Shown here piece after piece: positions 8,595-17,540 of a DNA stretch of 64,000 nt. The notes below the pieces were generated by a model, which was not told the origin of the DNA, searched no databases, and saw only the letters and a list, made by a program, of their open reading frames with translations. Position 1 is the first letter of the stretch; each line of letters begins with the position of its first letter. The position numbers and the translations under genes were made by a program. Origin of the DNA: Marinobacter sp. NP-4(2019) (lineage in GTDB: Bacteria > Pseudomonadota > Gammaproteobacteria > Pseudomonadales > Oleiphilaceae); contig NZ_CP034142.1 in the NCBI RefSeq assembly GCF_003994855.1, positions 4,278,001-4,342,000 on the forward strand, given 5' to 3'.

Positions 8595-9488
8595 CTACTG
8601 CTCCAGCATTCGCTCTAGGCGCTCATCCTTGGCCCGCCATTGATCCGCCAGCCAGTCCTTCACGTTCCTGCGGTGTTCGGCATCCGTCGAGTAATCCCGC
8701 CCTTTCAGGTGTTCCGGGATGGCAACCGTGTGAATTTCCATCTTCACTTCCCTTACCCGGCCACAGATAAAGTCCCAGAAGGTCGGTGCGCCGCCGGGGT
8801 AGGCAATGGTCACATCCACCAGGGTCTGGATGGAGTCGCCCATGGCGTCCAGCACAAAAGCAGCACCGCCAGCCTTGGGGGTAAGCAGGTGGGTGTAGGG
8901 TGACTTCTGCTTGTCGTGCTTGGCCTGGGTAAAGCGCGTGCCTTCCACGAAGTTCATCACGCTGACGGGGGTGTAGCGGAACTTTTCACAGGCCCGGCGG
9001 GTGGCCTTGAGGTCTTCGCCGCGCTTTTCAGGATGCTTGATCAGATATTCCCGGGTGTACCGTTTCATGAACGGGAAATCCAGTCCCCACCAGGCCAGGC
9101 CAATGACCGGCACCCAGATCAGCTGCTGCTTCAGGAAAAACTTCAGAAACGGTGCGCGGCGGTTGAACACCCGCTGCATGGCGAAGATATCGACCCAGCT
9201 CTGATGATTGCTGAGTACCAGATACCAACTTTCCCGTTTCAGGTTTTCCGCGCCTTTCACATCCCAGCGGGTACCGTGGGTGAGTTTCATCCAGCCGGTG
9301 TTGCAGGCCACCCAGGATTCCGAGATCCAGATGATCGCTTTGGTGCAGAGTACACGGAAGCCCTGGTGCGGGATGATCAGTTTAAGCACCGCCGGTATGT
9401 AGAGCAGCAGGCACCAGAACAGGGTATTGATTCCCAGCAGGATGGAGTTGAGTACGCCGATAACGGGGGCTGGCAGGAAACTGAGCAT
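8595..9488 (-). CDS. yihG: YihG-like membrane-bound 1-acylglycerol-3-phosphate acyltransferase
   Basis: Inner-membrane acyltransferase of the PlsC superfamily. The ATG at 9488 has an AGGA ribosome site; an in-frame ATG 39 bp upstream lacks one. The 297-residue product starts with hydrophobic helices (about residues 5-45), then the NHQSWVDI block (HX4D catalytic motif), FLKQQL..VP, PFMKRY and the EGTRFT acceptor motif. The FMKRYTREYL / HPEKRGEDL context matches Escherichia coli YihG closely from memory. It would alter fatty acids of membrane phospholipids. It is divergent from the PhaC-like hydrolase, with element B in the 324-bp gap. Confidence 0.9.
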   Translation of the reverse strand: MLSFLPAPVIGVLNSILLGINTLFWCLLLYIPAVLKLIIPHQGFRVLCTKAIIWISESWVACNTGWMKLTHGTRWDVKGAENLKRESWYLVLSNHQSWVDIFAMQRVFNRRAPFLKFFLKQQLIWVPVIGLAWWGLDFPFMKRYTREYLIKHPEKRGEDLKATRRACEKFRYTPVSVMNFVEGTRFTQAKHDKQKSPYTHLLTPKAGGAAFVLDAMGDSIQTLVDVTIAYPGGAPTFWDFICGRVREVKMEIHTVAIPEHLKGRDYSTDAEHRRNVKDWLADQWRAKDERLERMLEQ

Positions 9489-9659
9489 GGTGGTCCTGTT
9501 TTGGTTGTTGTTGCCAATGGGGTGCAATCATATCAACCACAGGCATGATTGGGCAGTGGCCCGAAGTGACCGGTGTGCCCTGAGTGTGTGACGGTTATGC
9601 CATAGCTCATTTCAGACTGCGGGGGTAGCCTTTCCGGAAGACTTTAAGGGCAGGAGTCC

Positions 9660-9770
9660 GGTGATCAGTGGGCCTACCTGCGCCAGACACGCCGTGAACC
9701 CATCCATGGGGGCTCGGCATTGCCATCCTTGGCAATGCACGGTCTGGCACAGGTAGGCCCACTGATCACC
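9660..9770 (+). repeat. Y-junction repeat element B (forward orientation)
   Basis: Arms 9660-9688 and 9742-9770 (29 bp, one mismatch) enclose a 53-nt core. The core starts with CGCCGTGAAC, has a first hairpin CCCATCCATGGG and a second hairpin GCCATCCTTGGC, then GCAC. It lies in the divergent gap between yihG and the PhaC-like gene. The rest of the 324-bp gap shows nothing further that I can support. Confidence 0.83.
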
Positions 9771-9812
9771 CTCTGACCTTTGCGATAACGCTACAATTCC
9801 CCATGTATTAAA

Positions 9813-10994
9813 GTGAGCTTCAAACCCATCATGGACATTCCCATGCCAAACCTCTTCAAATCTGCCGCCGACAGGGCCGCGGGACTCACCCGACAAACGG
9901 CGCTGTACGCCGGGAACGCCTTCGACCGGGTTTTCCGCGCCGCCAGTCTGGTACAAGCGGGGCAGACGCCGTTCGAGACGCTGTATACCGACGGGCTGGT
10001 CAGTCTGCGGTATTACCCGCCGCTGGCGGAGGATTTCATCGAGCTGGATGGCGAGACCATTGCGGTGGAGCGCACCGCCCACAAGACGCCGATTGTGATT
10101 GTGCCGCCACTGGCGGTGAATATGCTGATCTACGATCTGTTTCCCCAGCGCAGTCTGGTGCGTTTCCTGCGGGCGAAGGGCTTTGAGGTGTATCTGATCG
10201 ACTGGGGCATCCCCACCCGCGAGCACAGTCACTACAACCTGCACACCTACGTGGCGGAGCTGTTGCCGGCGTACCTGAACCGGGTGCGGGAGCACAGTGG
10301 TGAGCAGGAGTTGTCGCTGCATGGCTGGAGTATGGGGGGTATGTTCACGCTGTTCTATTCGGCCCTGAGCAAGGATCAGCATATCCGCAACGCGGTGGTT
10401 CTGGGCTTGCCCATCGACAGTCATGCCTCCGGTCTGATGGGGCTGATGTACCAGCGCGTGGCGGATGTGGCGGATTTCGTGCGTAAGCGCACCGGGTTTC
10501 GCATTCACGATTTGAAGCCACACTGGTTCCATACGCCGGGCTGGGCCAATACCATCGGTTTTAAACTGACCAATCCGATCGGCAGTGTGATGGGCTACTG
10601 GGAGCTGATCGTGCGGCTGGGTGACCGGGAGTTTGTCAGCAATCACGCCACAACGTCGGCGTTTCTGGACCGGATGGTAGCGTATCCTGGCGGCATTATT
10701 CAGGACACCGTAGTGCGGATCTGGATCGACAATCAGTTGTCGCAGGGCGAGATCCAGATCGGCGAGGACGTTGCCCGCCTGGAGAATGTGAACGCCAACC
10801 TGTTGGCCATTGCCGGGCAAGAGGACACGCTGGCGACGCCGGGCGCGGCCAAGCGGGTGATGGATCACGTCAGCTCTACTGACAAGACGTTCCGGGTGGT
10901 GCCGGGGGGGCATATGGGCATTCTCGCCGGCAGCAAGGCGCCCCGGGAAAGCTGGCTGGAACTGGCGGATTGGCTTGGGGATCGGTCTGACTGA
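9813..10994 (+). CDS. PhaC-like alpha/beta hydrolase with serine lipase box
   Basis: Related in layout to polyhydroxyalkanoate synthases: PPLAVNMLIYDLFP, YLIDWG, the nucleophile elbow GWSMGG (about residue 173), and a late Asp (GQEDTL) and His (GGHMG). True PHA synthases use Cys in a GxCxG box and are usually over 550 residues (class I/II) or about 355 (class III). Here the nucleophile is Ser and the length 393, so hydrolase or thioesterase-type chemistry is more likely than polymerisation. Start is uncertain: GTG at 9813, or ATG at 9831 or 9843, the last having GGA 6-7 nt upstream. A TetR gene follows 84 bp downstream. Confidence 0.8.
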   Translation: MSFKPIMDIPMPNLFKSAADRAAGLTRQTALYAGNAFDRVFRAASLVQAGQTPFETLYTDGLVSLRYYPPLAEDFIELDGETIAVERTAHKTPIVIVPPLAVNMLIYDLFPQRSLVRFLRAKGFEVYLIDWGIPTREHSHYNLHTYVAELLPAYLNRVREHSGEQELSLHGWSMGGMFTLFYSALSKDQHIRNAVVLGLPIDSHASGLMGLMYQRVADVADFVRKRTGFRIHDLKPHWFHTPGWANTIGFKLTNPIGSVMGYWELIVRLGDREFVSNHATTSAFLDRMVAYPGGIIQDTVVRIWIDNQLSQGEIQIGEDVARLENVNANLLAIAGQEDTLATPGAAKRVMDHVSSTDKTFRVVPGGHMGILAGSKAPRESWLELADWLGDRSD

Positions 10995-11078
10995 GCGTTC
11001 CTGACTCAGGGTAGCTGGCAGGGTGCTACTATTACGATAAGACTCATTCACGACACCCTACCGAAAAGGAATGGTTTT

Positions 11079-11681
11079 ATGACCCACACGTCAGCGGAAG
11101 TAAAGACCGATTCCGACACTCAGGCCCAACGCCAGCGACTGGTTGCCATTGCCCGCGACATTATCCGCAATGAGGGCATGGCCGCGCTCAAATTTGAGGC
11201 TCTGGCCGACAAGAGCGATACGCCACTGCCCACCGTCGAATCCCTGTTCGGTGACAAACCCGGCCTGGTCCGTGCGCTCTATGAAGCCTGGGTGGAGGAA
11301 TGGCAACGGCGACTGATGGCCGCACTCCCCGAGACACCGCCAGAGGCCATACTGCGACAGGCCGCCCACATCTACCGTGAACTGGCCTGCTCCGATCGCG
11401 CCCTGTTCCTGGCTGCCAGCACCCCGGTCGCCATTGAAGCCGACCTGTTCGGCGTATTGTCCCGGTCGACCGCCTTTGAGCTGTTTGCCAACTTTCTCAA
11501 AACGGGTATGGCGGAGCGCCGGTTCCGTGTCACTGCCGATCCCGAGGCTACCGTCCGGGTCCTGTGGGCGGCCGTGCATGGCGCGGTACTGCTGGAAATC
11601 TGTAGCGGCTACGACGAACTGACCGGCAAACGGATGCTGGACGAGGGCATCAGCCTGCTGTCCCGGGGGCTGCAGCGCTGA
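11079..11681 (+). CDS. TetR/AcrR-family regulator
   Basis: A 200-residue DNA-binding protein. The N-terminal helix-turn-helix spans about residues 20-65 (ARDIIRNEGMAALKFEALAD...), with a weakly conserved recognition helix, and the remainder is a helical ligand-binding domain with the usual C-terminal WAAVHGAVLLEI stretch. An AAAGGA ribosome site lies about 8 nt before the ATG. It is downstream of the PhaC-like gene and convergent with the HAD gene 10 bp away. The ligand and targets are unknown; the adjacent hydrolase is the obvious candidate. Confidence 0.85.
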   Translation: MTHTSAEVKTDSDTQAQRQRLVAIARDIIRNEGMAALKFEALADKSDTPLPTVESLFGDKPGLVRALYEAWVEEWQRRLMAALPETPPEAILRQAAHIYRELACSDRALFLAASTPVAIEADLFGVLSRSTAFELFANFLKTGMAERRFRVTADPEATVRVLWAAVHGAVLLEICSGYDELTGKRMLDEGISLLSRGLQR

Positions 11682-11691
11682 TCAGGTTCCA

Positions 11692-12363
11692 CTAGAGATG
11701 CTTCAGGGTTTCGCGCAGCTCTGCAAGACTGGTTACGACCGCTGACGGCTCTATACCCCAGTCCTCGAAGACTTTGTCGGCATCTCTCCGCACCCATACC
11801 GCTTTCAATCCCGCAGCCCGTGCACCGATCACGTCCCAGGCATTACTCGATACCAGACATAACGGTTCATCCCACGCGCCCGTTGCTCTTCGGGCATAGG
11901 CGTAGACAGCCGGATCGGGCTTGAAGCTCTTGATGTCGTCGACAGAAACCAGCCCCTCGAACTGATCCAGCAAGTCATTGTGGCCCAGGACTTTTTCCAG
12001 GGCAGGGTAACTGCCGTTGGAGAAGGCGAACAGCGGATAGTGCCCCTTAAGCGCTTTCAGAGCAGGCAGGGCATCGTCGAAGGCGGGCAGGGAAAGGTAG
12101 GCGGCCATCAGTTGATCTTCGCGGTCGCGGGTCAGGGACAGTTTGTGAGCGGCCATGGCATATCGAAGGGCCTGGCGGGTGCATACACCGAAGTCTTCGT
12201 AGACTCGCATCAGCCCTTTGCGGAAGGAGAACTCCAGCTGTTTCTCCCGCCACAGGACACTGACAGCCTCTGCGCTTGTGCCGGCGTCCTGAGCCAACAG
12301 GTCCGCCATGCCCATGGGATCGACCAGTGTGCCGTATACGTCAAATGCGAGCCTGAGGGTCAT
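11692..12363 (-). CDS. Haloacid dehalogenase, type II (HAD superfamily)
   Basis: Likely removes halogen from 2-haloacids by nucleophilic attack of an Asp, or has another small-molecule HAD activity. The 223-residue protein has HAD motif I FDVYGTLVD (about residue 7), motif II Ser in FSNGS (about 118), motif III Lys in SFKPDPAVY (about 150) and the late SSNAWDV block typical of L-2-haloacid dehalogenases. The ATG at 12363 has a perfect AGGAGG 6 nt upstream, so the longer in-frame start at 12399 is not needed. It is divergent from a LysR regulator that may control it. Confidence 0.88.
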   Translation of the reverse strand: MTLRLAFDVYGTLVDPMGMADLLAQDAGTSAEAVSVLWREKQLEFSFRKGLMRVYEDFGVCTRQALRYAMAAHKLSLTRDREDQLMAAYLSLPAFDDALPALKALKGHYPLFAFSNGSYPALEKVLGHNDLLDQFEGLVSVDDIKSFKPDPAVYAYARRATGAWDEPLCLVSSNAWDVIGARAAGLKAVWVRRDADKVFEDWGIEPSAVVTSLAELRETLKHL

Positions 12364-12463
12364 GGTGCCTCCTGATATTCTTGAGCGATCACTCGCCATA
12401 CACTAGTTCAAAGCATCTACGATGTGTATGCGACCAGGGTGGAAGTGGATTACACTGCGATCC

Positions 12464-13375
12464 ATGAACGGCATAGATACATTGAACCTCGATACCCGCT
12501 CACTGAGCACCTTTCTGACCGTCCTAGATGAGGGCAGCGTGTCCCGCGCAGCAATTCGTCTGGGGGTCAGCCAGTCGGCGGTCAGTCACACCCTGGACCG
12601 GTTGCGTCAGTCGCTGGGAGACCCGCTGTTCGTAAAGTCCGGGCGCGGGATTGCGCCGACCCAGTACGCGCTGCGGGCGGGACCTCATATCCGGCAGATT
12701 CTGGATGACCTGCAGTCCCTGTCCAGCGGACCGCCGTTCACGCCAGCGACGGCAGAGTTCACCTTCACCATCGCCGCCAACGATTACCAACGCGATCTTC
12801 TGCTCCCCGGGCTGGTCAGCACTCTGCGGCAAGAAGCACCAGGGATTCGACTGCAGGTGATTCCCTCCGGGATTCCGACTGCCGATATGCTGCGAAAGGA
12901 TGTCTGCGACCTGATCATCTCGCCCCATGCGCCGGAAGCAACGGATATCATGCAGCGGGGTTTGATGGCGGACCGGATGGTGGTGTTCTACGATCCGGAC
13001 TATCGCGAGCCGCCCCGGGATATGGCCGAGTACCTCAAGGCGGATCATGTCTCCCTACTGTTCGCAGCGGGAGAAAAGCCCGCCCTCGAGACCTCGCTGA
13101 ATGCCCGCGGACTGACCCGGCGCAATGTGGTGACGGTATCCAATTTCTCCGGTCTGCCGGAATTCCTGCGTGGTACCGATATGCTGGCCACCGCCCCGGA
13201 GCGCATGAGTAACCACTTACTCAGGGGCTTCGCCTGGGTTCCCCTGCCCTTTGATTTCAAGCCTTTCACCCTGCTGATGCTCTGGCACCGCCGCAACCAG
13301 AACGACCCCGCCCACCGTTGGCTTCGCAATCAGGTGAACGCCGTGGCGGCAACGATGAACGGTCTGAACGATTAA
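12464..13375 (+). CDS. LysR-family regulator, NodD/LinR-like
   Basis: A 303-residue DNA-binding regulator with an N-terminal winged helix-turn-helix (about residues 10-70, with SVSRAAIRLGVSQSAVSHTL) and a periplasmic-binding-like effector domain. Start chosen at ATG 12464, close to the usual distance to the helix-turn-helix; ATG 12422 would add 14 residues that do not resemble the family. The 100-bp gap to the divergent HAD gene should hold the shared operator. Target assignment to the HAD gene is from gene arrangement only. Confidence 0.87.
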   Translation: MNGIDTLNLDTRSLSTFLTVLDEGSVSRAAIRLGVSQSAVSHTLDRLRQSLGDPLFVKSGRGIAPTQYALRAGPHIRQILDDLQSLSSGPPFTPATAEFTFTIAANDYQRDLLLPGLVSTLRQEAPGIRLQVIPSGIPTADMLRKDVCDLIISPHAPEATDIMQRGLMADRMVVFYDPDYREPPRDMAEYLKADHVSLLFAAGEKPALETSLNARGLTRRNVVTVSNFSGLPEFLRGTDMLATAPERMSNHLLRGFAWVPLPFDFKPFTLLMLWHRRNQNDPAHRWLRNQVNAVAATMNGLND

Positions 13376-13465
13376 TCAATCGATTTTGTTCATACATCGT
13401 ATGAAGTGTTGGGCCGTTATTCCCGAACTATTGGGGGCGTAAACTCTGTTGACTCTCAGTGGGCC

Positions 13466-13553
13466 GCAGGGAGCGGGGTGGGGTAAGGGGTCACAAACAG
13501 GAACCGTGGCTTCCTTGAACGTTTGTAACCCCTTACCCCAACCCACTCTCTGC
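13466..13553. repeat. Long imperfect inverted repeat C with simple hairpin loop
   Basis: Arms 13466-13498 and 13521-13553 (33 bp, four mismatches, three of them transitions) enclose a 22-nt loop that itself contains a small hairpin (AGGAA/TTCCT). It lies between the LysR and MFS genes. It lacks the GCCATCCATGGC core of elements A, B and D-G, so it is listed separately. No T-run follows either arm, so it is not a simple intrinsic terminator. Confidence 0.8.
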
Positions 13554-13585
13554 TTGCTCACCCTCCGATTAAACCGGGAAACAGT

Positions 13586-14806
13586 ATGCTTGCGCTTACC
13601 AGCGTCTGGACGACTATATTACTTGCCGCCGCCGTGGCCCTGGGGCCTTTGGCCACCGATATGTATCTGCCGGCATTGCCGCAGATTGGCAACGATTTTG
13701 GTACCGGCACCGATCAGGTGCAGCTCACCCTCAGCCTGTATATGGCTGGCTTTGCGCTGGCGCAGTTGATCTGTGGACCGCTGGCCGACCGCTTTGGCCG
13801 CAAACCGATTATGATCGGCGGCTTTCTGCTGTTTGCCCTCGCCAGCATCGGCTGTGCCCTGGCGACTAACATTGAAACCCTCATGCTGTGCCGCTTCCTC
13901 CAGGCCCTCGGCGGCTCTGCTGGTCCTGTACTGGGTCGTGCCGCGATCCGGGATATCTACACACCACGGGAAGCCGCCCGCATCATGGCGATCCTGGCCA
14001 GCATCATGGCGCTGGCACCGGCGATTGCACCGACCGTCGGCGGGTTCATGGTCTCCGGCCTGGGTTGGGCCTCCATTTTTATCGTGCTGGCCGGATACGC
14101 GCTGATCATGGCCGTGGTCGTAGCCTTCGGCATTCCCGAGCCCATGCGCCCGGAATACCGCCAGCCCCTGAGACTATGCAGCCTGTTGCGGAACTACCGC
14201 ACCATCACCACCGACATCAGCTTCCTCGGCTACACCCTGACCAACGCCCTGATCTTCTCCGGCCTGTTCGCCTTCCTGTCGGGCTCGTCCTTCGTGCTGA
14301 TCGATTTCCTCGGCGTTGCACCCGAACACTTCGGCCTGTTCTTCGCCTGCATCGTGGTGGGCTACATCACCGGCAACCTGACCGCCGTCCGCCTCGGCAG
14401 CCGACTGTCACCGGACCAGATCCTGGTCCGCGGCCTCACTATCGCCGTTGCCGGCGGCACCCTCATGGCCGGCCTGGCGGTAGCCGAGGTCTACAGCGTC
14501 TGGACGGTGATTCTGCCCCAGGCCCTGTTCATGGTCGGCGTCGGCATGGTCCTGCCCCAGACCATGGCCGGCGCTATGGCCAACTTCCCCCACATGGCCG
14601 GTTCCGCGTCAGCCCTCTTCGGCTTTAGCCAAATGGCCGTGGCAGCCATTGCCGGCGCGCTTGTTGGCCACCTGCACGATGGCACCTCCCTGGTGATGGC
14701 CACCATCATCGCGGCCAGCGCCGCAGCGGCCCTGGCCAGTTATCTGGTTCTGGTTCAGCGACACCCGGCGGCGGGGTTCGAATCGCAACCGGTTTCAACG
14801 CGTTAG
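13586..14806 (+). CDS. Bcr/CflA-type multidrug MFS efflux transporter
   Basis: Inner-membrane proton-driven drug exporter of the DHA1 family. The 406-residue protein has about 12 hydrophobic helices. The first loop carries the Bcr/CflA hallmark ATDMYLPALPQI and the MFS motif GPLADRFGRKP. Motif C-like Gly/Pro pattern APAIAPTVGG appears in helix 5. Upstream is inverted repeat C, downstream element D. No local regulator is apparent; the LysR gene upstream seems paired with the HAD gene instead. Confidence 0.92.
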   Translation: MLALTSVWTTILLAAAVALGPLATDMYLPALPQIGNDFGTGTDQVQLTLSLYMAGFALAQLICGPLADRFGRKPIMIGGFLLFALASIGCALATNIETLMLCRFLQALGGSAGPVLGRAAIRDIYTPREAARIMAILASIMALAPAIAPTVGGFMVSGLGWASIFIVLAGYALIMAVVVAFGIPEPMRPEYRQPLRLCSLLRNYRTITTDISFLGYTLTNALIFSGLFAFLSGSSFVLIDFLGVAPEHFGLFFACIVVGYITGNLTAVRLGSRLSPDQILVRGLTIAVAGGTLMAGLAVAEVYSVWTVILPQALFMVGVGMVLPQTMAGAMANFPHMAGSASALFGFSQMAVAAIAGALVGHLHDGTSLVMATIIAASAAAALASYLVLVQRHPAAGFESQPVSTR

Positions 14807-14843
14807 TCGAAAAGAAAACCAGAAGGCAATGACCAGGTTCTGA

Positions 14844-14951
14844 ATCGGCCAGGGTGACACCTCCCAAAACTGTGCGGAGCCAGGGATGGCGGAGCCCAAG
14901 CGCTACATGGATGTACTCGAGCGTGTTTTGGGAGGTGTCACCCTGGCCGAT
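14844..14951 (-). repeat. Y-junction repeat element D (reverse orientation)
   Basis: Arms 14844-14870 and 14925-14951 are a perfect 27-bp inverted repeat enclosing a 54-nt core. Read on the minus strand the core runs ACGCTCGAG, first hairpin TACATCCATGTA, then GCGCTTGGGCTCC, second hairpin GCCATCCCTGGC, then TCCGCACA. The inner ends of the arms are CAAAAC/GTTTTG. It lies between the MFS and tpx genes; nothing else is evident in that 281-bp gap. Confidence 0.88.
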
Positions 14952-15087
14952 CACCCCCAAGCTTGAAGCGTGCTATAGACAGTGCCACCCTGACAACAAG
15001 GCACCAAGGTCGAGGATGAAAAATCATCCGATCTGAGCTAAACAGAGTAAGCTGTCCTAGCAGAATCCAGACAACAGGAGCATCGCA

Positions 15088-15585
15088 ATGAGCAACGTAA
15101 CCCTCGATGGCAACCCCATAGAAGTCAGCGGCAAATTCCCCACAACCGGCGACAACGCCCCGCCCTTCACCCTGACCAACAGCAGCCTGGAAGAAGTGAA
15201 ACTCGACAACTGGGCCGGCAAACGCAAAATCCTCAACATCATCCCCAGCATCGACACCGGCGTGTGCGCCGCTTCCACCCGCAAATTCAACGAAAAAGCC
15301 GGCGGCCTCGACAACACCGTCGTACTCGTCATCTCCGCCGACCTGCCCTTCGCAGCGGGCCGTTTCTGTGGCGCAGAGGGCATCAAAGACGTGGAAACCC
15401 TCTCCACCTTCCGCAACTACAGCTTCCAGCAGGACTACGGTGTCGCCATCCAGAGCGGCCCCCTGGCCGGCCTTTGTTCCCGTGCGGTGATCGTGCTGGA
15501 TGAAAACAACAAGGTTTTGCACAGCGAACTGGTCAGCGAGATCAAGAACGAACCGGATTATGACGCCGCCTTGAAGGTACTCTGA
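15088..15585 (+). CDS. tpx: Thiol peroxidase Tpx
   Basis: Atypical 2-Cys peroxiredoxin that reduces hydroperoxides, using thioredoxin as donor. Length 165 residues is normal. The peroxidatic Cys60 sits in PSIDTGVC, and the resolving Cys94 in GRFCGAEG, both at the classical Tpx positions. A third Cys is near residue 130 (LCSRAV). It has an AGGAG ribosome site before the ATG and stands alone, followed by a REP-like hairpin. Confidence 0.97.
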   Translation: MSNVTLDGNPIEVSGKFPTTGDNAPPFTLTNSSLEEVKLDNWAGKRKILNIIPSIDTGVCAASTRKFNEKAGGLDNTVVLVISADLPFAAGRFCGAEGIKDVETLSTFRNYSFQQDYGVAIQSGPLAGLCSRAVIVLDENNKVLHSELVSEIKNEPDYDAALKVL

Positions 15586-15596
15586 TCCTGCTCAGT

Positions 15597-15622
15597 GTCG
15601 GGTTACGCTTCGCTAACCCGAC
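15597..15622. repeat. REP-like hairpin after tpx
   Basis: GTCGGGTTA (15597-15605) and TAACCCGAC (15614-15622) form a perfect 9-bp stem around CGCTTCGC, which can pair further. This GGGTTACGC...AACCC type is a common extragenic palindrome in proteobacteria. There is no T-run, so transcript stabilisation or a REP origin is as likely as termination. Confidence 0.7.
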
Positions 15623-15664
15623 CTACCACCACTTCAAAGTCCTGATCCGAGCACCAGACCACCC

Positions 15665-16993
15665 GTGAGTTCACCACCTGACAACACCACCCTGGCCCGC
15701 CAGCTCTTCTCCATGACCTGGCCAATGTTGTTCGGGGTGCTATCACTGATGACCTTCCATCTGGCCGACAGTGCCTTTGTCGGCCAGCTTGGTCGTGATC
15801 CTCTCGCAGCCCTTGGCTTTACCGTTCCCATGCAACAACTGGTCAGCGGCATGTACGTCGGCCTGGGCATTGCCACCACGGCCATCATTTCCCGAACCCT
15901 GGGTCAGAACGACGAGCTCAGGGCTCAGCGTCTGGGCGGGCTGGTGGTCACCGTGGGTGCATCCCTGGCGCTGCTACTGTGCGCTTCGGTCTGGTTGCTG
16001 CAAACCCACATTCTTACCCTGCTCGGCGCGGAACCGGTGCTGCTGCCGGTCATCAACGAGTACTGGGCGCCCTGGCTGGTGTCGGCCTGGACGGGAGCCA
16101 TGCTCTATTTCGGATACAGCATTTGCCGCTCCCATGGCGATACCAAGCTGCCAGGCTACCTGATGATCGCCACCAGCCTGCTCAACATCGCGCTGGACCC
16201 ACTGTACATCTTCGTCTTTGGCTGGGGGCTTCCCGGAGCGGCCTGGGCCACTATTACCGCCTTCGGCCTTGGCGTTCTGGTGATCTATCCGGCCCTGTTA
16301 CGGCGCCAGTGGATCAGTTTTCAACTCAGACAACTCAGCCTTGGCAAGGCACTGAAACAGCTCAACGGCATCATGGCACCGGCGATGGTCAGCCAGCTGA
16401 TGCCGCCTGCCTCGGCCATGTTGGCCACGGCCCTGGTGGCGGGGTTCGGGTCTGCCGCCGTCGCCGCCTGGGGGCTGGGAACCCGTCTGGAATTCTTCTC
16501 GATTGTGGTGGTGCTGGCACTGACCATGTCCATGCCGCCGATGATCGGGCGTATGCTCGGGGCCGGCGACATCGGCCAGATCCGCAAGCTGGTGCGACTG
16601 GCGGTGCGTTTCGTGGTGGGCTGGCAACTGGCCATTGGCCTGATCTGGGTGCTGGCCTCGGGGCTGGTGGCGCAGTTGTTTACCAGCGATGCCGGGGTTC
16701 AGGAAGTACTGGGGGACTATCTGGTGCGTGTACCGCTGAGTTACAGCGGTCTGGGGGTGTGCATGCTGATGGTGTCGGTGTGCAATGCGCTTGGGCTATC
16801 GCTGAGAGCCTTGCTGGTGTCCACTTTGCGACTGTTCGCGTGCTTCCTGCCATTGCTGTGGGTTGGGTCGCAGATCAACGGTCTCACCGGTTTGATGAGC
16901 GGTGCGCTGGTGGGGAATCTGATGGCCGGCGCGATGGCCTACACCTTCTATCGCGCCGGCATGGGCAAGCTGCAACGCTCAGGCAAAGCGTGA
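15665..16993 (+). CDS. MATE-family multidrug/Na+ antiporter (DinF/NorM group)
   Basis: Inner-membrane efflux protein of 442 residues with about 12 hydrophobic helices in two homologous halves. Typical MATE features are seen: FSMTWPMLFGVLSLMTFHLADSAF at the first helix region, an equivalent Pro/Met-rich start of the second half (IMAPAMVSQLMPPASAM), and Gln/Asn residues in the helices. It starts with GTG at 15665. Its last 15 bases overlap the end of the convergent thioesterase gene. Substrate unknown. Confidence 0.9.
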   Translation: MSSPPDNTTLARQLFSMTWPMLFGVLSLMTFHLADSAFVGQLGRDPLAALGFTVPMQQLVSGMYVGLGIATTAIISRTLGQNDELRAQRLGGLVVTVGASLALLLCASVWLLQTHILTLLGAEPVLLPVINEYWAPWLVSAWTGAMLYFGYSICRSHGDTKLPGYLMIATSLLNIALDPLYIFVFGWGLPGAAWATITAFGLGVLVIYPALLRRQWISFQLRQLSLGKALKQLNGIMAPAMVSQLMPPASAMLATALVAGFGSAAVAAWGLGTRLEFFSIVVVLALTMSMPPMIGRMLGAGDIGQIRKLVRLAVRFVVGWQLAIGLIWVLASGLVAQLFTSDAGVQEVLGDYLVRVPLSYSGLGVCMLMVSVCNALGLSLRALLVSTLRLFACFLPLLWVGSQINGLTGLMSGALVGNLMAGAMAYTFYRAGMGKLQRSGKA

Positions 16994-17404
16994 ACGGAAG
17001 CTTTCCGGCATCGGGACGACGACCTTCTGCTGGTAGTTGAAGAACACGAAGCCGTACTTGGCCAGCGCCACCGGTTGGCCACTATCATCTTTACTGACAC
17101 GGAACACGAAATCGCCACCGTATTTGTTGAAGTCCATCAGCCCGACCTCAAACCGCAGCATTTCCGGGAAGAAGGATTCGGACTGGTACATAGTGGCCAG
17201 GTCAGTGACGATAATCCCGATGCCATTCTGATCGGCTTCCTGAATGCCGTATTTCACGAGAAACTGCGCCCGCGCCTCGGAAAGCATCGAGATCAGGGCG
17301 TCATTGCCGAGGTGGTTAGCGCCGTTGATGTCGGTAATACGAACCGGCATTCTGGTTTCAAAACAAAAAACATCATCCGGAAAAGAGAGCTTTATACGGG
17401 CCAA
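16979..17404 (-). CDS. Hot-dog fold acyl-CoA thioesterase (FadM/YbgC-like)
   Basis: Small cytoplasmic thioesterase expected to hydrolyse acyl-CoA. The hot-dog start is clear: MPVRITDINGANHLGNDALISMLSEAR matches the family's VRITD.N...H.GN pattern (split here only for naming), followed by the F.R..KD stretch. Family members usually begin with ARIKL, which here follows a TTG at 17404 with AGGATCT about 8 nt upstream; I take this as the start (141 residues). An ATG at 17494 would add 30 residues unlike the family. It overlaps the MATE gene end by 15 bp. Confidence 0.78.
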   Translation of the reverse strand: MARIKLSFPDDVFCFETRMPVRITDINGANHLGNDALISMLSEARAQFLVKYGIQEADQNGIGIIVTDLATMYQSESFFPEMLRFEVGLMDFNKYGGDFVFRVSKDDSGQPVALAKYGFVFFNYQQKVVVPMPESFRSRFA

Positions 17405-17540
17405 GTTCGAGATCCTGCTTGGAGAAGGTTTCGGGGGAAAGCCATGATACTTGGTTGCAGCCTCGCCATCACCCCAAGACAGCGAGTCGAACATTGGTTA
17501 TCTTGGATTTGTTATTGGCGGCCCGCACCGGCACTGGATG

